Shown here in pieces: positions 46,417 to 54,296 of a DNA stretch of 64,000 nt. Position 1 is the stretch's first letter. The number at the start of each line of letters is the position of its first letter. The stretch comes from Lactococcus allomyrinae (GTDB lineage Bacteria; Bacillota; Bacilli; Lactobacillales; Streptococcaceae). Where the stretch lies: NCBI RefSeq assembly GCF_003627095.1, contig NZ_CP032627.1:806001-870000 (forward strand). Direction: 5' to 3'. Under the pieces are notes generated by a model. It was not told where the DNA came from and ran no database searches. It saw only the letters and a program-made list of their open reading frames with translations. The translations under genes were made by a program, and so were the position numbers.

Positions 46417-47169
46417 TTATTTACTGACAGAATTTTTGTCAGTAACTTCTGACCAATGAATCTCAATTTGAGTGCTTCCGTCATTAAAATTATGGTGACT
46501 TACTAATCCATCCCAACTCATCAGTGCTTGGATTTTCTCACCATAGAGTACCTCATGATTATATTTAATAAATAATTTTGTTGGCTGATGTGATTTGCGG
46601 AAATCAAAGTCAATCATATCAGCCGCCCAATCATAATATTTAGCATTATTGACATGACCATTCATATCAAGGGCGGAAAATCGTACAGGATAGACTGCCT
46701 GTTCGCATTGCTCAAAATGCTCTAGCTTGTTAAACTTATGAGGACGTAAAATTTTAGAAATCTTCTCCGAGTCATACGGAGCAACGATTTCGTCTAACAC
46801 CCGTTCAATTTTGCGTGAACTTTTACTCATCAAAACCCATGTCGAATGAATCTCAACCAGTTGATTACCTGCTTCATCTTTAAAATAAAAATTTCGATAG
46901 CAAAAAAACTTATTGTAACTTGTGGCTTCTGTTTCAATCATGATTTGCTCATTGAACTCTGGTAACCGTGTAATCTTGACTTCATATTCAATCACAGCCC
47001 AAAAAAGATTAAATCGTTCACTCACCCAAACGTCCGAACGTCCAAGCAGCGTTGATTGCTCACCAGAAATTTGTAAAGCTACAGCAAGAATACTTGACAT
47101 TCTCATTTTCTTAAAAGCATCACTTTCATAGAAAGGCACGCGGTAATTTTGTTGATATTTTAAACCCAT
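46417..47169 (-). CDS. acyl-ACP thioesterase
   Basis: About 250 aa from ATG 47169 (GAGG nine bases upstream), double hotdog fold. The N-terminal half has [20 protein letters not shown] and a catalytic-site stretch [19 protein letters not shown]; the C-terminal half has [22 protein letters not shown], the Asn/His signature of FatA-like thioesterases. Releases free fatty acids from ACP. First gene of the nagD-like operon. Confidence 0.92.
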   Translation of the reverse strand: MGLKYQQNYRVPFYESDAFKKMRMSSILAVALQISGEQSTLLGRSDVWVSERFNLFWAVIEYEVKITRLPEFNEQIMIETEATSYNKFFCYRNFYFKDEAGNQLVEIHSTWVLMSKSSRKIERVLDEIVAPYDSEKISKILRPHKFNKLEHFEQCEQAVYPVRFSALDMNGHVNNAKYYDWAADMIDFDFRKSHQPTKLFIKYNHEVLYGEKIQALMSWDGLVSHHNFNDGSTQIEIHWSEVTDKNSVSK

Positions 47170-47292
47170 TATTGATAACCTCATAAAGTATAGAGCACTA
47201 TTTTGCTCATACGTTGCAAATCATTATATCTTTTACAGCAAAATTAGCCTCAGTAGAACATGAAATGCAACCACATCTATTTTAACAAAAAA

Positions 47293-47319
47293 ATGAGTAA
47301 CTTTCATAAAGTCGCTCAT
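47293..47319 (-). terminator. comEB terminator
   Basis: Imperfect 12-bp stem (ATGAG..ACTTT/AAAGT..CTCAT) followed by seven Ts on the minus strand, about 20 bases after the stop. Confidence 0.75.
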
Positions 47320-47339
47320 CTTTTATGCATCCGCTACTT

Positions 47340-47780
47340 TCAAATTTGTTGACATTCAATTGACAAAGTGTCAAGCAAAAATTCTTCGTAAGGGTCTTTG
47401 GCATGATATTCTTCAATATACTTGATTTCCTTTACACCAGCCGCAACCACGAGTTTTAAACAGGCCAAACAGGGGAAAAGTGTAGTATATAAAATTGCTC
47501 CTTCAGGTGAAACACCATGCTTTGCTGCTTGTGCAATTGCATTTTGCTCCGCATGAACTGTTGCAACACAATGTCCATATTTATCTTCTGTGCAACCAAC
47601 ATCTGTGCAATGTGGCATCCCAGACACCGCACCATTGTAGCCTGTTGAAAGCAATTGTCCGCTCGGGCTCACCAAAAGCGCCCCGACTTGCGCATGAGTA
47701 CAGGTCGAGCGTTTAGCAACAACTTGCACAATTTCCTTAAAATACTCATCTTTACTTGGTCTAGTAAATTTTTCAGTCAT
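47340..47780 (-). CDS. comEB: dCMP deaminase (ComEB family)
   Basis: 146-aa zinc deaminase converting dCMP to dUMP for thymidylate supply. Zn/catalytic motifs are TVHAEQNAIAQAAK and TLFPCLACLKLV; the allosteric-site Cys-rich loop is GMPHCTDVGC. Monocistronic. The name comes from Bacillus com loci; a role in competence is not implied. Confidence 0.92.
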   Translation of the reverse strand: MTEKFTRPSKDEYFKEIVQVVAKRSTCTHAQVGALLVSPSGQLLSTGYNGAVSGMPHCTDVGCTEDKYGHCVATVHAEQNAIAQAAKHGVSPEGAILYTTLFPCLACLKLVVAAGVKEIKYIEEYHAKDPYEEFLLDTLSIECQQI

Positions 47781-47964
47781 GATTAATCATCCTTCAAGTT
47801 TTAGATTTATTATATCAAGATGTGCGCAACACCGTCAAGAAGCGTAGAGAAATAGAAAAATATGCTTCTACTCAGAGCAGGTTTCATTTTGCCTTTTCCC
47901 TCCAGCTTCTTGTGTTGCAAATTCAGTTATAACATAACTCAAGAAAAGCTGCAAATTGTCAGTA

Positions 47965-48918
47965 CTATTGTGCTACTGACAGAAACTCAAAAACATTCTC
48001 ACGCGTCAAATTTCCAAGAAATTGCTCATTTTCATCAAAAATTGCAATGCTGTCAGTACTGACAAGATGTTCATAAGCCACTGATAAATCTGTCAGCACT
48101 GACAGAGCAAGCTCTGTAGGTTGCTTAGTATTGACAAGACTGATTTTACTTAACACATCACGCAAAGTGTACTTTTGAGAAAAGTTCGCTGCGCTAAAGA
48201 ATGATTTGACAAACTCAGTCGCTGGATTGTTCTTGATGGCTTCGGGTGTATCGAGCTGGGCAATCGTACCGTCCGTGACCACAGCAATCCGTGTGCCAAC
48301 TTTTAACGCCTCGTTCATGTCGTGCGTCACAAAGACAATCGTTGTTCCAAGCTCATCATGAATGTCAAGAATCAAATCCTGCAATGCCGTCCTCGAAATC
48401 GGATCAAGCGCTGAGAACGGCTCGTCCATCAGAATCAAATCAGGCTCCGCTGCAATCGCACGCAAAATGCCAATCCGCTGCTGCTCACCACCAGAAAGCT
48501 CATGCGGATAACGCCCTCTATATTTATCCGCCTCCAACCCGACTTTGTTCAGCAAATAATCTGTCCGCTCATGGCGTTTTGCCTTATCCCAACCGCGTAA
48601 CTCTGGAATCAGCTCAATGTTTTGCTGCACCGTCATATTAGGAAATAATGCGATTTGTTGCAAAACATAACCAATCCTCAGACGCAAATTTTGTAAATCA
48701 TAATCTTTAATCCGCTTACCCGAAAAATAAATATCTCCATCGGTTGGTACAACCAGTGCGTTAATCATTTTTAGCGTGCTGGTCTTACCACCACCTGACG
48801 GTCCTACGAGGACAAAAATTTCACCATTCTCAATCTTAAAATCAAGCCCCTGCACGACTTTTTTGTCGCCATAAGAAAGCCCAACGCCTTTAAACTCAAT
48901 AATTGCTTCTGTCATCAT
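47965..48918 (-). CDS. egtV: ABC transporter ATPase, OpuCA/EgtV type
   Basis: 317 aa. Walker A VLVGPSGGGKTSTLKMI, signature HELSGGEQQRIGILRAI, Walker B LILMDEPFSALDP, then a C-terminal CBS-like region (residues 255-317) as in OpuCA. Commonly annotated as choline/betaine ATPase (choQ). The partner permease overlaps its start (ATGATG). Given the adjacent lyase/hydratase/DUF917 genes I propose ergothioneine uptake (EgtV), since EgtV and OpuCA cannot be told apart by motif. Its last codons form a CTGTCAG repeat. Confidence 0.6.
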   Translation of the reverse strand: MMTEAIIEFKGVGLSYGDKKVVQGLDFKIENGEIFVLVGPSGGGKTSTLKMINALVVPTDGDIYFSGKRIKDYDLQNLRLRIGYVLQQIALFPNMTVQQNIELIPELRGWDKAKRHERTDYLLNKVGLEADKYRGRYPHELSGGEQQRIGILRAIAAEPDLILMDEPFSALDPISRTALQDLILDIHDELGTTIVFVTHDMNEALKVGTRIAVVTDGTIAQLDTPEAIKNNPATEFVKSFFSAANFSQKYTLRDVLSKISLVNTKQPTELALSVLTDLSVAYEHLVSTDSIAIFDENEQFLGNLTRENVFEFLSVAQ

Positions 48919-50459
48919 TTCACCAATCCTTCCGATTTCAGAAATTGCGTGGCAACTTCTTGCGCCGTCTTGTGCTGAACATCGACCTGATAATTCATCG
49001 TTCTCATTTGTTCATCGGTCAATTTTCCGTTCAACTTATTTAAAATATTGACAATCTCTGGGTTTTTATCCGCAAAACTCGTTTTCATAAGTGGTGCTGC
49101 CTGATATTTTGGAAAGAGATGTTTGCTATCTGTCAGCACGGTCAAGCCATAGCGCTTAATTCCAGAATCCGTTGAATAGACATCAATAATGTCTGCTTTC
49201 CCAGAATTAATCGCAGGATAAGCAAGCGAATTATCCACCGTTGAAACCTTGCTAAAATCTAAGCCATAGGTTGATTTTAGACCAGCAAATCCATCACTTC
49301 GTGCCATAAATTCTGCATCAAAAGCGACTTTTGCCGTATCTTCAACCTTTGCTAAATCCGCAATCGTCTTAAGATGATATTTTTTGGCAAATGATGTTTT
49401 GACAGCAATCGCATAAGTATCTTGAAACTCTGACGGCTTGCTGTAAGTCATGTCAAACTGCTCTGACAACAACTTTTTACCATTTTCATAAGTTTCATTT
49501 GCTGACAGATTTTTGTCAGCAATTGATTTTGGCGTTTTGACCAAAGATTCAAGCACCGTTCCTGTAAATTCAGGATAAATATCAACTTTTCCGTCTTTTA
49601 AAGCACTAAATAAGAAAGTCGTGTTTCCCAAATTTTCTTTCAAAGTGACTTTAACATTAGGGTCATATTCCTTAATCAAGCCAGCGTAAATATTATCCAA
49701 AATATTAGGCTCTGTTCCTAATTTTCCAGAAATCACGATGGTTTCTTTTGACTTTGCAGAAGAATCAAATAGGTCTGACTGTGCCAAATTAACCCCGCCA
49801 ATTACCAAAGCAAGCAAGACTAAAATTCCAATCGCAACACGTGGACGACGCTTCGACAAATAACCTAAAAGACTTGAAAATACAATCGCCAAAAGCGCAG
49901 AGCCAAGCGCCCCAATCAAAACAAGATTATAATTATAGTTGGTCAGCCCAGACATGATAAAAGTTCCGAGACCCCCAGCACCAATCAAACCACCAAGTGT
50001 AGCAGTACCTATGATAAAGACGAGTGCTGTACGAATACCAGAAATAATCACAGGTAACGCCAGAGGCAGCTCAACACGAATCAAGCGCTGATAACGCCTC
50101 ATGCCAAAAGCATCTGCCGCCTCCAGAAGCGCTGGATCAATCTCCGCCAACCCGACATAAGTATTTTGAAAAATAGGCAGAAGCGCATAAACAATCAGCG
50201 CAATAATAGTTGGCACAACACCAATCCCCACAAAAGGAATCAAAAGTCCCAAAATAGCAAGTGAAGGAATAGTTTGAAAAACACCCGTCACCTGAAGCAA
50301 AATCCCTGCCGCACGTCGCCTATGTGCCACTAAAATCGCTAAGGGGATAGCAATAAGTACAGCAATCAATAAGGCAAGTAAAGACATTGACAAATGCTCA
50401 AAAATAGCCTGTAAGATCTCTCCTTTTTGCTGTGATACTGTTTGTAAAAATTGATTCAT
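48915..50459 (-). CDS. egtU: ABC permease fused to substrate-binding domain, OpuC/EgtU type
   Basis: 514 aa from ATG 50459 (AGGAG upstream). Residues 1-215 are a MetI-like permease with about six helices and the EAA loop ADAFGMRRYQRLIRVELPLAL; residues 250-514 are an OpuAC-type binding domain (ETIVISGKLGTEPNILDNIY ... VDIYPEFTGTVLESLVKTP). Fused permease-binder proteins of this kind include ChoS, OpuFB and the ergothioneine transporter EgtU of pneumococci. The surrounding genes favour a quaternary-amine thiol-histidine such as ergothioneine over choline, but ligand residues need modelling. Downstream of the lyase after a 260-base gap. Confidence 0.6.
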   Translation of the reverse strand: MNQFLQTVSQQKGEILQAIFEHLSMSLLALLIAVLIAIPLAILVAHRRRAAGILLQVTGVFQTIPSLAILGLLIPFVGIGVVPTIIALIVYALLPIFQNTYVGLAEIDPALLEAADAFGMRRYQRLIRVELPLALPVIISGIRTALVFIIGTATLGGLIGAGGLGTFIMSGLTNYNYNLVLIGALGSALLAIVFSSLLGYLSKRRPRVAIGILVLLALVIGGVNLAQSDLFDSSAKSKETIVISGKLGTEPNILDNIYAGLIKEYDPNVKVTLKENLGNTTFLFSALKDGKVDIYPEFTGTVLESLVKTPKSIADKNLSANETYENGKKLLSEQFDMTYSKPSEFQDTYAIAVKTSFAKKYHLKTIADLAKVEDTAKVAFDAEFMARSDGFAGLKSTYGLDFSKVSTVDNSLAYPAINSGKADIIDVYSTDSGIKRYGLTVLTDSKHLFPKYQAAPLMKTSFADKNPEIVNILNKLNGKLTDEQMRTMNYQVDVQHKTAQEVATQFLKSEGLVK

Positions 50460-50559
50460 AAATTCTCCTATCAATAAAATCAAGACCTATTCGATGAACT
50501 GCAATACTCCACCACACTATAAACACCAAGTGCAAAACGCGGTTTATAGAATATAAATC

Positions 50560-50588
50560 TAACATTTAAACGACACATTTAAATGTTA
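50560..50588. other. 11-bp inverted repeat in the lyase-permease gap
   Basis: TAACATTTAAA and TTTAAATGTTA separated by seven bases, midway between the lyase terminator-like hairpin and egtU. It is a possible operator or RNA stem. Confidence 0.4.
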
Positions 50589-50686
50589 AGCAGCACTAAT
50601 AAGTCAAAGAACCGACATACAGATTTCAAACCACTACTTTAATAAAATAAGGTATATTAAGTGTATGTTTTAAAATTAAAAATATC

Positions 50687-50707
50687 AAGAAAAAGCATCT
50701 TTTTCTT
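50687..50707 (-). terminator. hairpin after the lyase gene
   Basis: AAGAAAAAG-cat-CTTTTTCTT followed by GATATTTTTAATTTT, just after the lyase stop. A partial terminator would lower transporter expression relative to the enzymes. Confidence 0.6.
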
Positions 50708-50719
50708 TAAAATAATATC

Positions 50720-52240
50720 CTATAATTGCGCTGCGCCAAATGAAGCAGCAATACCCAAAGTATTTCCAATCAACTCAGAAGCAATTTTCTCAACCAATTC
50801 TGATAGATTATAATCTCGATCAAGAAATGGAACAAGTGTTCTAAATTTACTATAAAGCTGTTGACTTGCGGCACCAAGTCGTTTGACATGACGTAAATCA
50901 ATCGCTTGCGCTGCTGACAGCCCCTCAATCGCTAAAATATAATTAAAATAAGAAAGAATTTGTGCATTTTTTGACAAAATCAGAAGTAAATTTGTTGCAT
51001 AATCCTCAATCCCAGAAGAAATCGGATAAAAATTATTAATCGTTGTATTGGTTAAATCATTGATTTGTACTTCTAATCGCACAGCTGTTTTTTGCAAGGT
51101 TTGAAATCCCAGCATTTGTTCATTTGCTGCCAAAAATCGTGGCAAATCAGTAAAACTTGAATCCCCCAACTTGATGATTCTGAAAACACTCATTCGTGCA
51201 AGCTGTGACAGTGCAGTGTTTACCATTTCGAGAGCTAGTGCGACTGATGTCGTATCATAATTGCTCGTTGATAATATTTCCTCACGTTCCAAATCAACAT
51301 AAGGATTTTCATCAGAAACCGTCAAATTTGTCGAAACAATCGTTGACAAATAAGCCAAAGCATCATAAAGACTTGCCACAACACTAGGAAAATTTCTAAA
51401 AGAAAGTGGGTCTTGCATTGACTTACGCTGATGATTTTCAAGCAAATAAGAATCTGTCAAGTTTGTCAAAATTTTCTCAGCAGCAAGCCGATAACCACTT
51501 CCCTCAGGAGCCGTCTTACGATAATACAAAAATGGCGTAATATTTCCATCAACAGCTTCCAAAGTCAGCGAATAAATCAATTCCATATTTGATAAAAGCC
51601 GCCTCATCTCATCAATCGCAAAAATAGATAAAGCTTGCGAATAAGCGTTAGAAGATACAATAGATAAGCCATCTTTTACACCCAATACCACCGCTTTTAG
51701 GTCCTCTTTCTCAAAGACTTCTGCTGTTTTCAAAATCCTCCCTTGATAATAAACCTCGCCTTCTCCCATCAAAACAAGACCAAGAAAAGCCAGCGTTCCT
51801 AAATCTGCTTCTCCGATTGACGATGTTGCCTTCATCACAGGAGTGATATGACGATTAAGCAATTCCTTTAAAAGAAAGATGATTTCCTCGCCGACACCAG
51901 CATTGCCACGTAAAAACGAATGGAGCTTTATCAAGACAACAGCACGCGCTTGAACTTCTGGAACCAACTCGCCAATCGCCACTAAGTGAGAATAAATCAA
52001 ATTCCGATTGAAATTTTCAAAAGAATCTAAAGCGATGAGTTGATCTTTATTTTGCCCGACACCCGTGTTTAAGCCATAAATTCTTTCTGTTCCATTTGCT
52101 TTTTTAAGCACAATTTGCCGTGCTTTTCGAACATTTTGCATAGACTTTGAATCAAGTTCAATCACATAATCTTCGCGGGCAATTCTTAACACATCGACGA
52201 TTTGAAGGTCAAATCCTGTCAAAATAATTTTATGTGCCAT
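50720..52240 (-). CDS. HAL/PAL-superfamily lyase lacking the MIO motif (ergothionase-like)
   Basis: 506 aa with the fold motifs of histidine ammonia-lyase: IYGLNTGVGQNKDQ near residue 54, LIYSHLVAIGE near 81, VMKATSSIGEADLGTLAFLG near 136, and GEGEVYY. The self-processing Ala-Ser-Gly that forms the MIO electrophile reads Gly143-Glu144-Ala145, so classical histidine deamination is not expected. Ergothionase, which eliminates trimethylamine from ergothioneine by acid/base catalysis, is a MIO-free lyase and fits better. No hutI or hutG is present. Starts ~60 bases after the binding-protein gene. Confidence 0.72.
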   Translation of the reverse strand: MAHKIILTGFDLQIVDVLRIAREDYVIELDSKSMQNVRKARQIVLKKANGTERIYGLNTGVGQNKDQLIALDSFENFNRNLIYSHLVAIGELVPEVQARAVVLIKLHSFLRGNAGVGEEIIFLLKELLNRHITPVMKATSSIGEADLGTLAFLGLVLMGEGEVYYQGRILKTAEVFEKEDLKAVVLGVKDGLSIVSSNAYSQALSIFAIDEMRRLLSNMELIYSLTLEAVDGNITPFLYYRKTAPEGSGYRLAAEKILTNLTDSYLLENHQRKSMQDPLSFRNFPSVVASLYDALAYLSTIVSTNLTVSDENPYVDLEREEILSTSNYDTTSVALALEMVNTALSQLARMSVFRIIKLGDSSFTDLPRFLAANEQMLGFQTLQKTAVRLEVQINDLTNTTINNFYPISSGIEDYATNLLLILSKNAQILSYFNYILAIEGLSAAQAIDLRHVKRLGAASQQLYSKFRTLVPFLDRDYNLSELVEKIASELIGNTLGIAASFGAAQL

Positions 52241-52302
52241 AAAACTCCTTTCTTAGCCTATCATTTATGATAACTAATATCAGCCTCTTTAACCACTCCC
52301 CT

Positions 52303-53172
52303 TTAGTTTGCTGTCTTGAATTTCCAAGCTGGCAACAATTCTCCATTTGAATAATTCTTTTTTACCGCAGTAGCTACTTCAGGAGAATGAAGTGCTTTAA
52401 TCACATCTTCATAAGTTTTATTATGTTCATATTTTTTATTTGCAGCAACCAAGCTCACCCACTGCTTAGAATAATTTTTTAGTGGTTCAGAAAAAATAGC
52501 TTCTGATAGTGGAATTTTTGCAGTATCCGCAAAGTTTCTCGTGATTACTGCAGCATCTATAGAGCCAAGAGCATGTGCTGTCTGCGCCGCATCTAACTCC
52601 TTTATTTTCAGATGTCTTGGATTATCAGAAATATTTTGAATGGTCGCTAGCGCAGAATCCGATACATTCAACTTAATCAATCCAGCAACTTCCAAAAGAT
52701 GAAGGGCATGGCTTTCATTTGAAGTATCATTAGGTACAGCAATTGTTGCTCCATCTTGTAAATCAGAGACTGATTTAACTTTCTCAGAGAACAAATGCAA
52801 AGGTGTAATCCATAAATCTCCTATTGAGACCAATTTAGAATGATGTGCCTTATTCCAGTTATCCAAAAAAGCATAAATCTGAAAAGCATCTAAATCAATG
52901 CTTCCATTCGATAAAGCCACATTTGGCTGAGAATAATCAGTAAAAAATTTATATTTCAAACTGATTCCATATTTTTCTTTTGCCTGCTTTGTAACTACTT
53001 CCCATATGGCATCGTCTTTTTTCGTTCCTGCGATTCTCCCAATAATCACCACTTTTTGATGCGAACTTGCCGACACTTTTTTATTATGATTTTTCCAACT
53101 TAATCCCCCAATCAAACTAATCACAATTAGAAGTAAAAGAGCAAAAAATAAATTTCTTCTTCTTGGATTCAC
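52303..53172 (-). CDS. NlpA/MetQ-family substrate-binding protein
   Basis: 289 aa. N-terminal membrane anchor (RNLFFALLLLIVISLIGGLSW) without a lipobox Cys, then the MetQ fold (VVIIGRIAGTKKDDAIWEVV, LDAFQIYAFLDNWNKAH, IAVPNDTSNESHALHLLEVAGLI). It starts at GTG 53172 overlapping the DUF917 stop. No MetN/MetI genes are nearby; it may use a permease elsewhere. Substrate unknown, plausibly a thio- or S-methyl-imidazole compound from context. Confidence 0.8.
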   Translation of the reverse strand: MNPRRRNLFFALLLLIVISLIGGLSWKNHNKKVSASSHQKVVIIGRIAGTKKDDAIWEVVTKQAKEKYGISLKYKFFTDYSQPNVALSNGSIDLDAFQIYAFLDNWNKAHHSKLVSIGDLWITPLHLFSEKVKSVSDLQDGATIAVPNDTSNESHALHLLEVAGLIKLNVSDSALATIQNISDNPRHLKIKELDAAQTAHALGSIDAAVITRNFADTAKIPLSEAIFSEPLKNYSKQWVSLVAANKKYEHNKTYEDVIKALHSPEVATAVKKNYSNGELLPAWKFKTAN

Positions 53173-54296
53173 TATTCTTCTCCCCCAGTATTTTCATCAT
53201 TTGGAAATGAATATTTGTAAAGCTCAATCCCTAATGCTTTTTCTACATCTGGATATACTCCAGCGTCTTTTACACCAGTTGAAAGTTGAAAATGAGATTT
53301 ATCAATCTTGAATAACACTACTTCTTGTCCTTTTTCAATTTCATTAGTGGATAATGGGAAAGCATCTTCCGCACGAAAAATCGTTTGAACGTCAGGATAA
53401 GTAGAAATTCTTTCTCCGTTTTCATTTTCAATCGCCATGAACTCATTCTGCGCATAAACTGTGTACCGATGCCCATTATCACTGACAATTTGAATTTTCC
53501 CAATATCAAAGGCTTCAGTAGTATATGACATTTCTTTTGATACAACGCACCCCGTAGTAATCACCTCTCCTTGCGTTGCGTGAGCAATATTGTTAATAAC
53601 AGTTTTTGCACCTGTTCCTTCAGCCGCAAGAATACGATATCCTAGATTAATTGCCTTCGATAAGCCACCAATCACTGCATTTTCTTTAACATATTTCACA
53701 GGCAAAGGATGTCTCGCTGTCGCAATAAAGCCACCAGCTTGGTCAGAAGCTGCGCGCAATATCTTTGATGTCGTTTTTGAAGCTCCTTTGACTACCACTT
53801 CAACATACTTTCCTGTTTCATGCTTACCTCCAACTGCCGCCTGAGTTGTGATATAGTCTGCTCTAGAGTTTACCCCAATATCTCCCATTTCTCCAGTAGG
53901 ATGAGCTCGAATATCTCCCGTCACATCAACAATATATAAACCCAAAGCAGCAGCTGTTATCCATCCATTTGTTGATGAGGACTTCCCATTTTGTGGTGTC
54001 CACAAACCGACAATTTTTTCAGATATTTGTTCCTGAACTAACTGGACTGCTTTGATATAGTCCTTCCCTTGCATTTGCCAATCCGTAGTTCCAGCAGGTG
54101 CACCAATCGCCGTTTGAGTCAATAAAGTGGCATCATCAGGCAACTCATCAATCGAAATGAGATTAACATCTCCTAAAGCCAAAGCAGCATATCCCATCTT
54201 AAGTCCATGCTCATAAAACGCCCCACCACCAGAAGCAAAAACTGCGCCACCTTTTACCGCTGCCAATACATCTTTTTTCGTTAATTTTCTAACCAT
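53172..54296 (-). CDS. DUF917 protein, S-methyl thiohydantoin desulfurase family
   Basis: 374 aa. The N-terminal GGAVFASGGGAFYEHGLKMG, the middle TAIGAPAGTTDWQMQGKD, the D/H-rich stretch VDVTGDIRAHPTGEMGDIGV and the C-terminal GVKDAGVYPDVEKALGIELY are those of the DUF917 (S-Me-THD) family. That family includes a desulfurase acting on the thiohydantoin formed during ergothioneine breakdown. Its ATG overlaps the stop of the hydratase gene (TAATG) and its stop overlaps the next start (TAGTG), so the three are obligatorily coupled. Confidence 0.8.
   Translation of the reverse strand: MVRKLTKKDVLAAVKGGAVFASGGGAFYEHGLKMGYAALALGDVNLISIDELPDDATLLTQTAIGAPAGTTDWQMQGKDYIKAVQLVQEQISEKIVGLWTPQNGKSSSTNGWITAAALGLYIVDVTGDIRAHPTGEMGDIGVNSRADYITTQAAVGGKHETGKYVEVVVKGASKTTSKILRAASDQAGGFIATARHPLPVKYVKENAVIGGLSKAINLGYRILAAEGTGAKTVINNIAHATQGEVITTGCVVSKEMSYTTEAFDIGKIQIVSDNGHRYTVYAQNEFMAIENENGERISTYPDVQTIFRAEDAFPLSTNEIEKGQEVVLFKIDKSHFQLSTGVKDAGVYPDVEKALGIELYKYSFPNDENTGGEE

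Noticed and set aside
47862-48062. 66-codon plus-strand frame between comEB and egtV
   Set aside because: Antisense to the egtV 3' end and containing a CTGTCAG palindrome; no start signals or recognisable product.
47965-50459. Plain annotation as choline transporter ChoQ/ChoS
   Set aside because: Motifs show only the OpuC-type family; the operon context favours ergothioneine. Kept as an alternative, not as the call.
52303-53172. Methionine-binding protein MetQ
   Set aside because: No MetN/MetI partners nearby and an operon of unrelated enzymes; only the fold family is supported.
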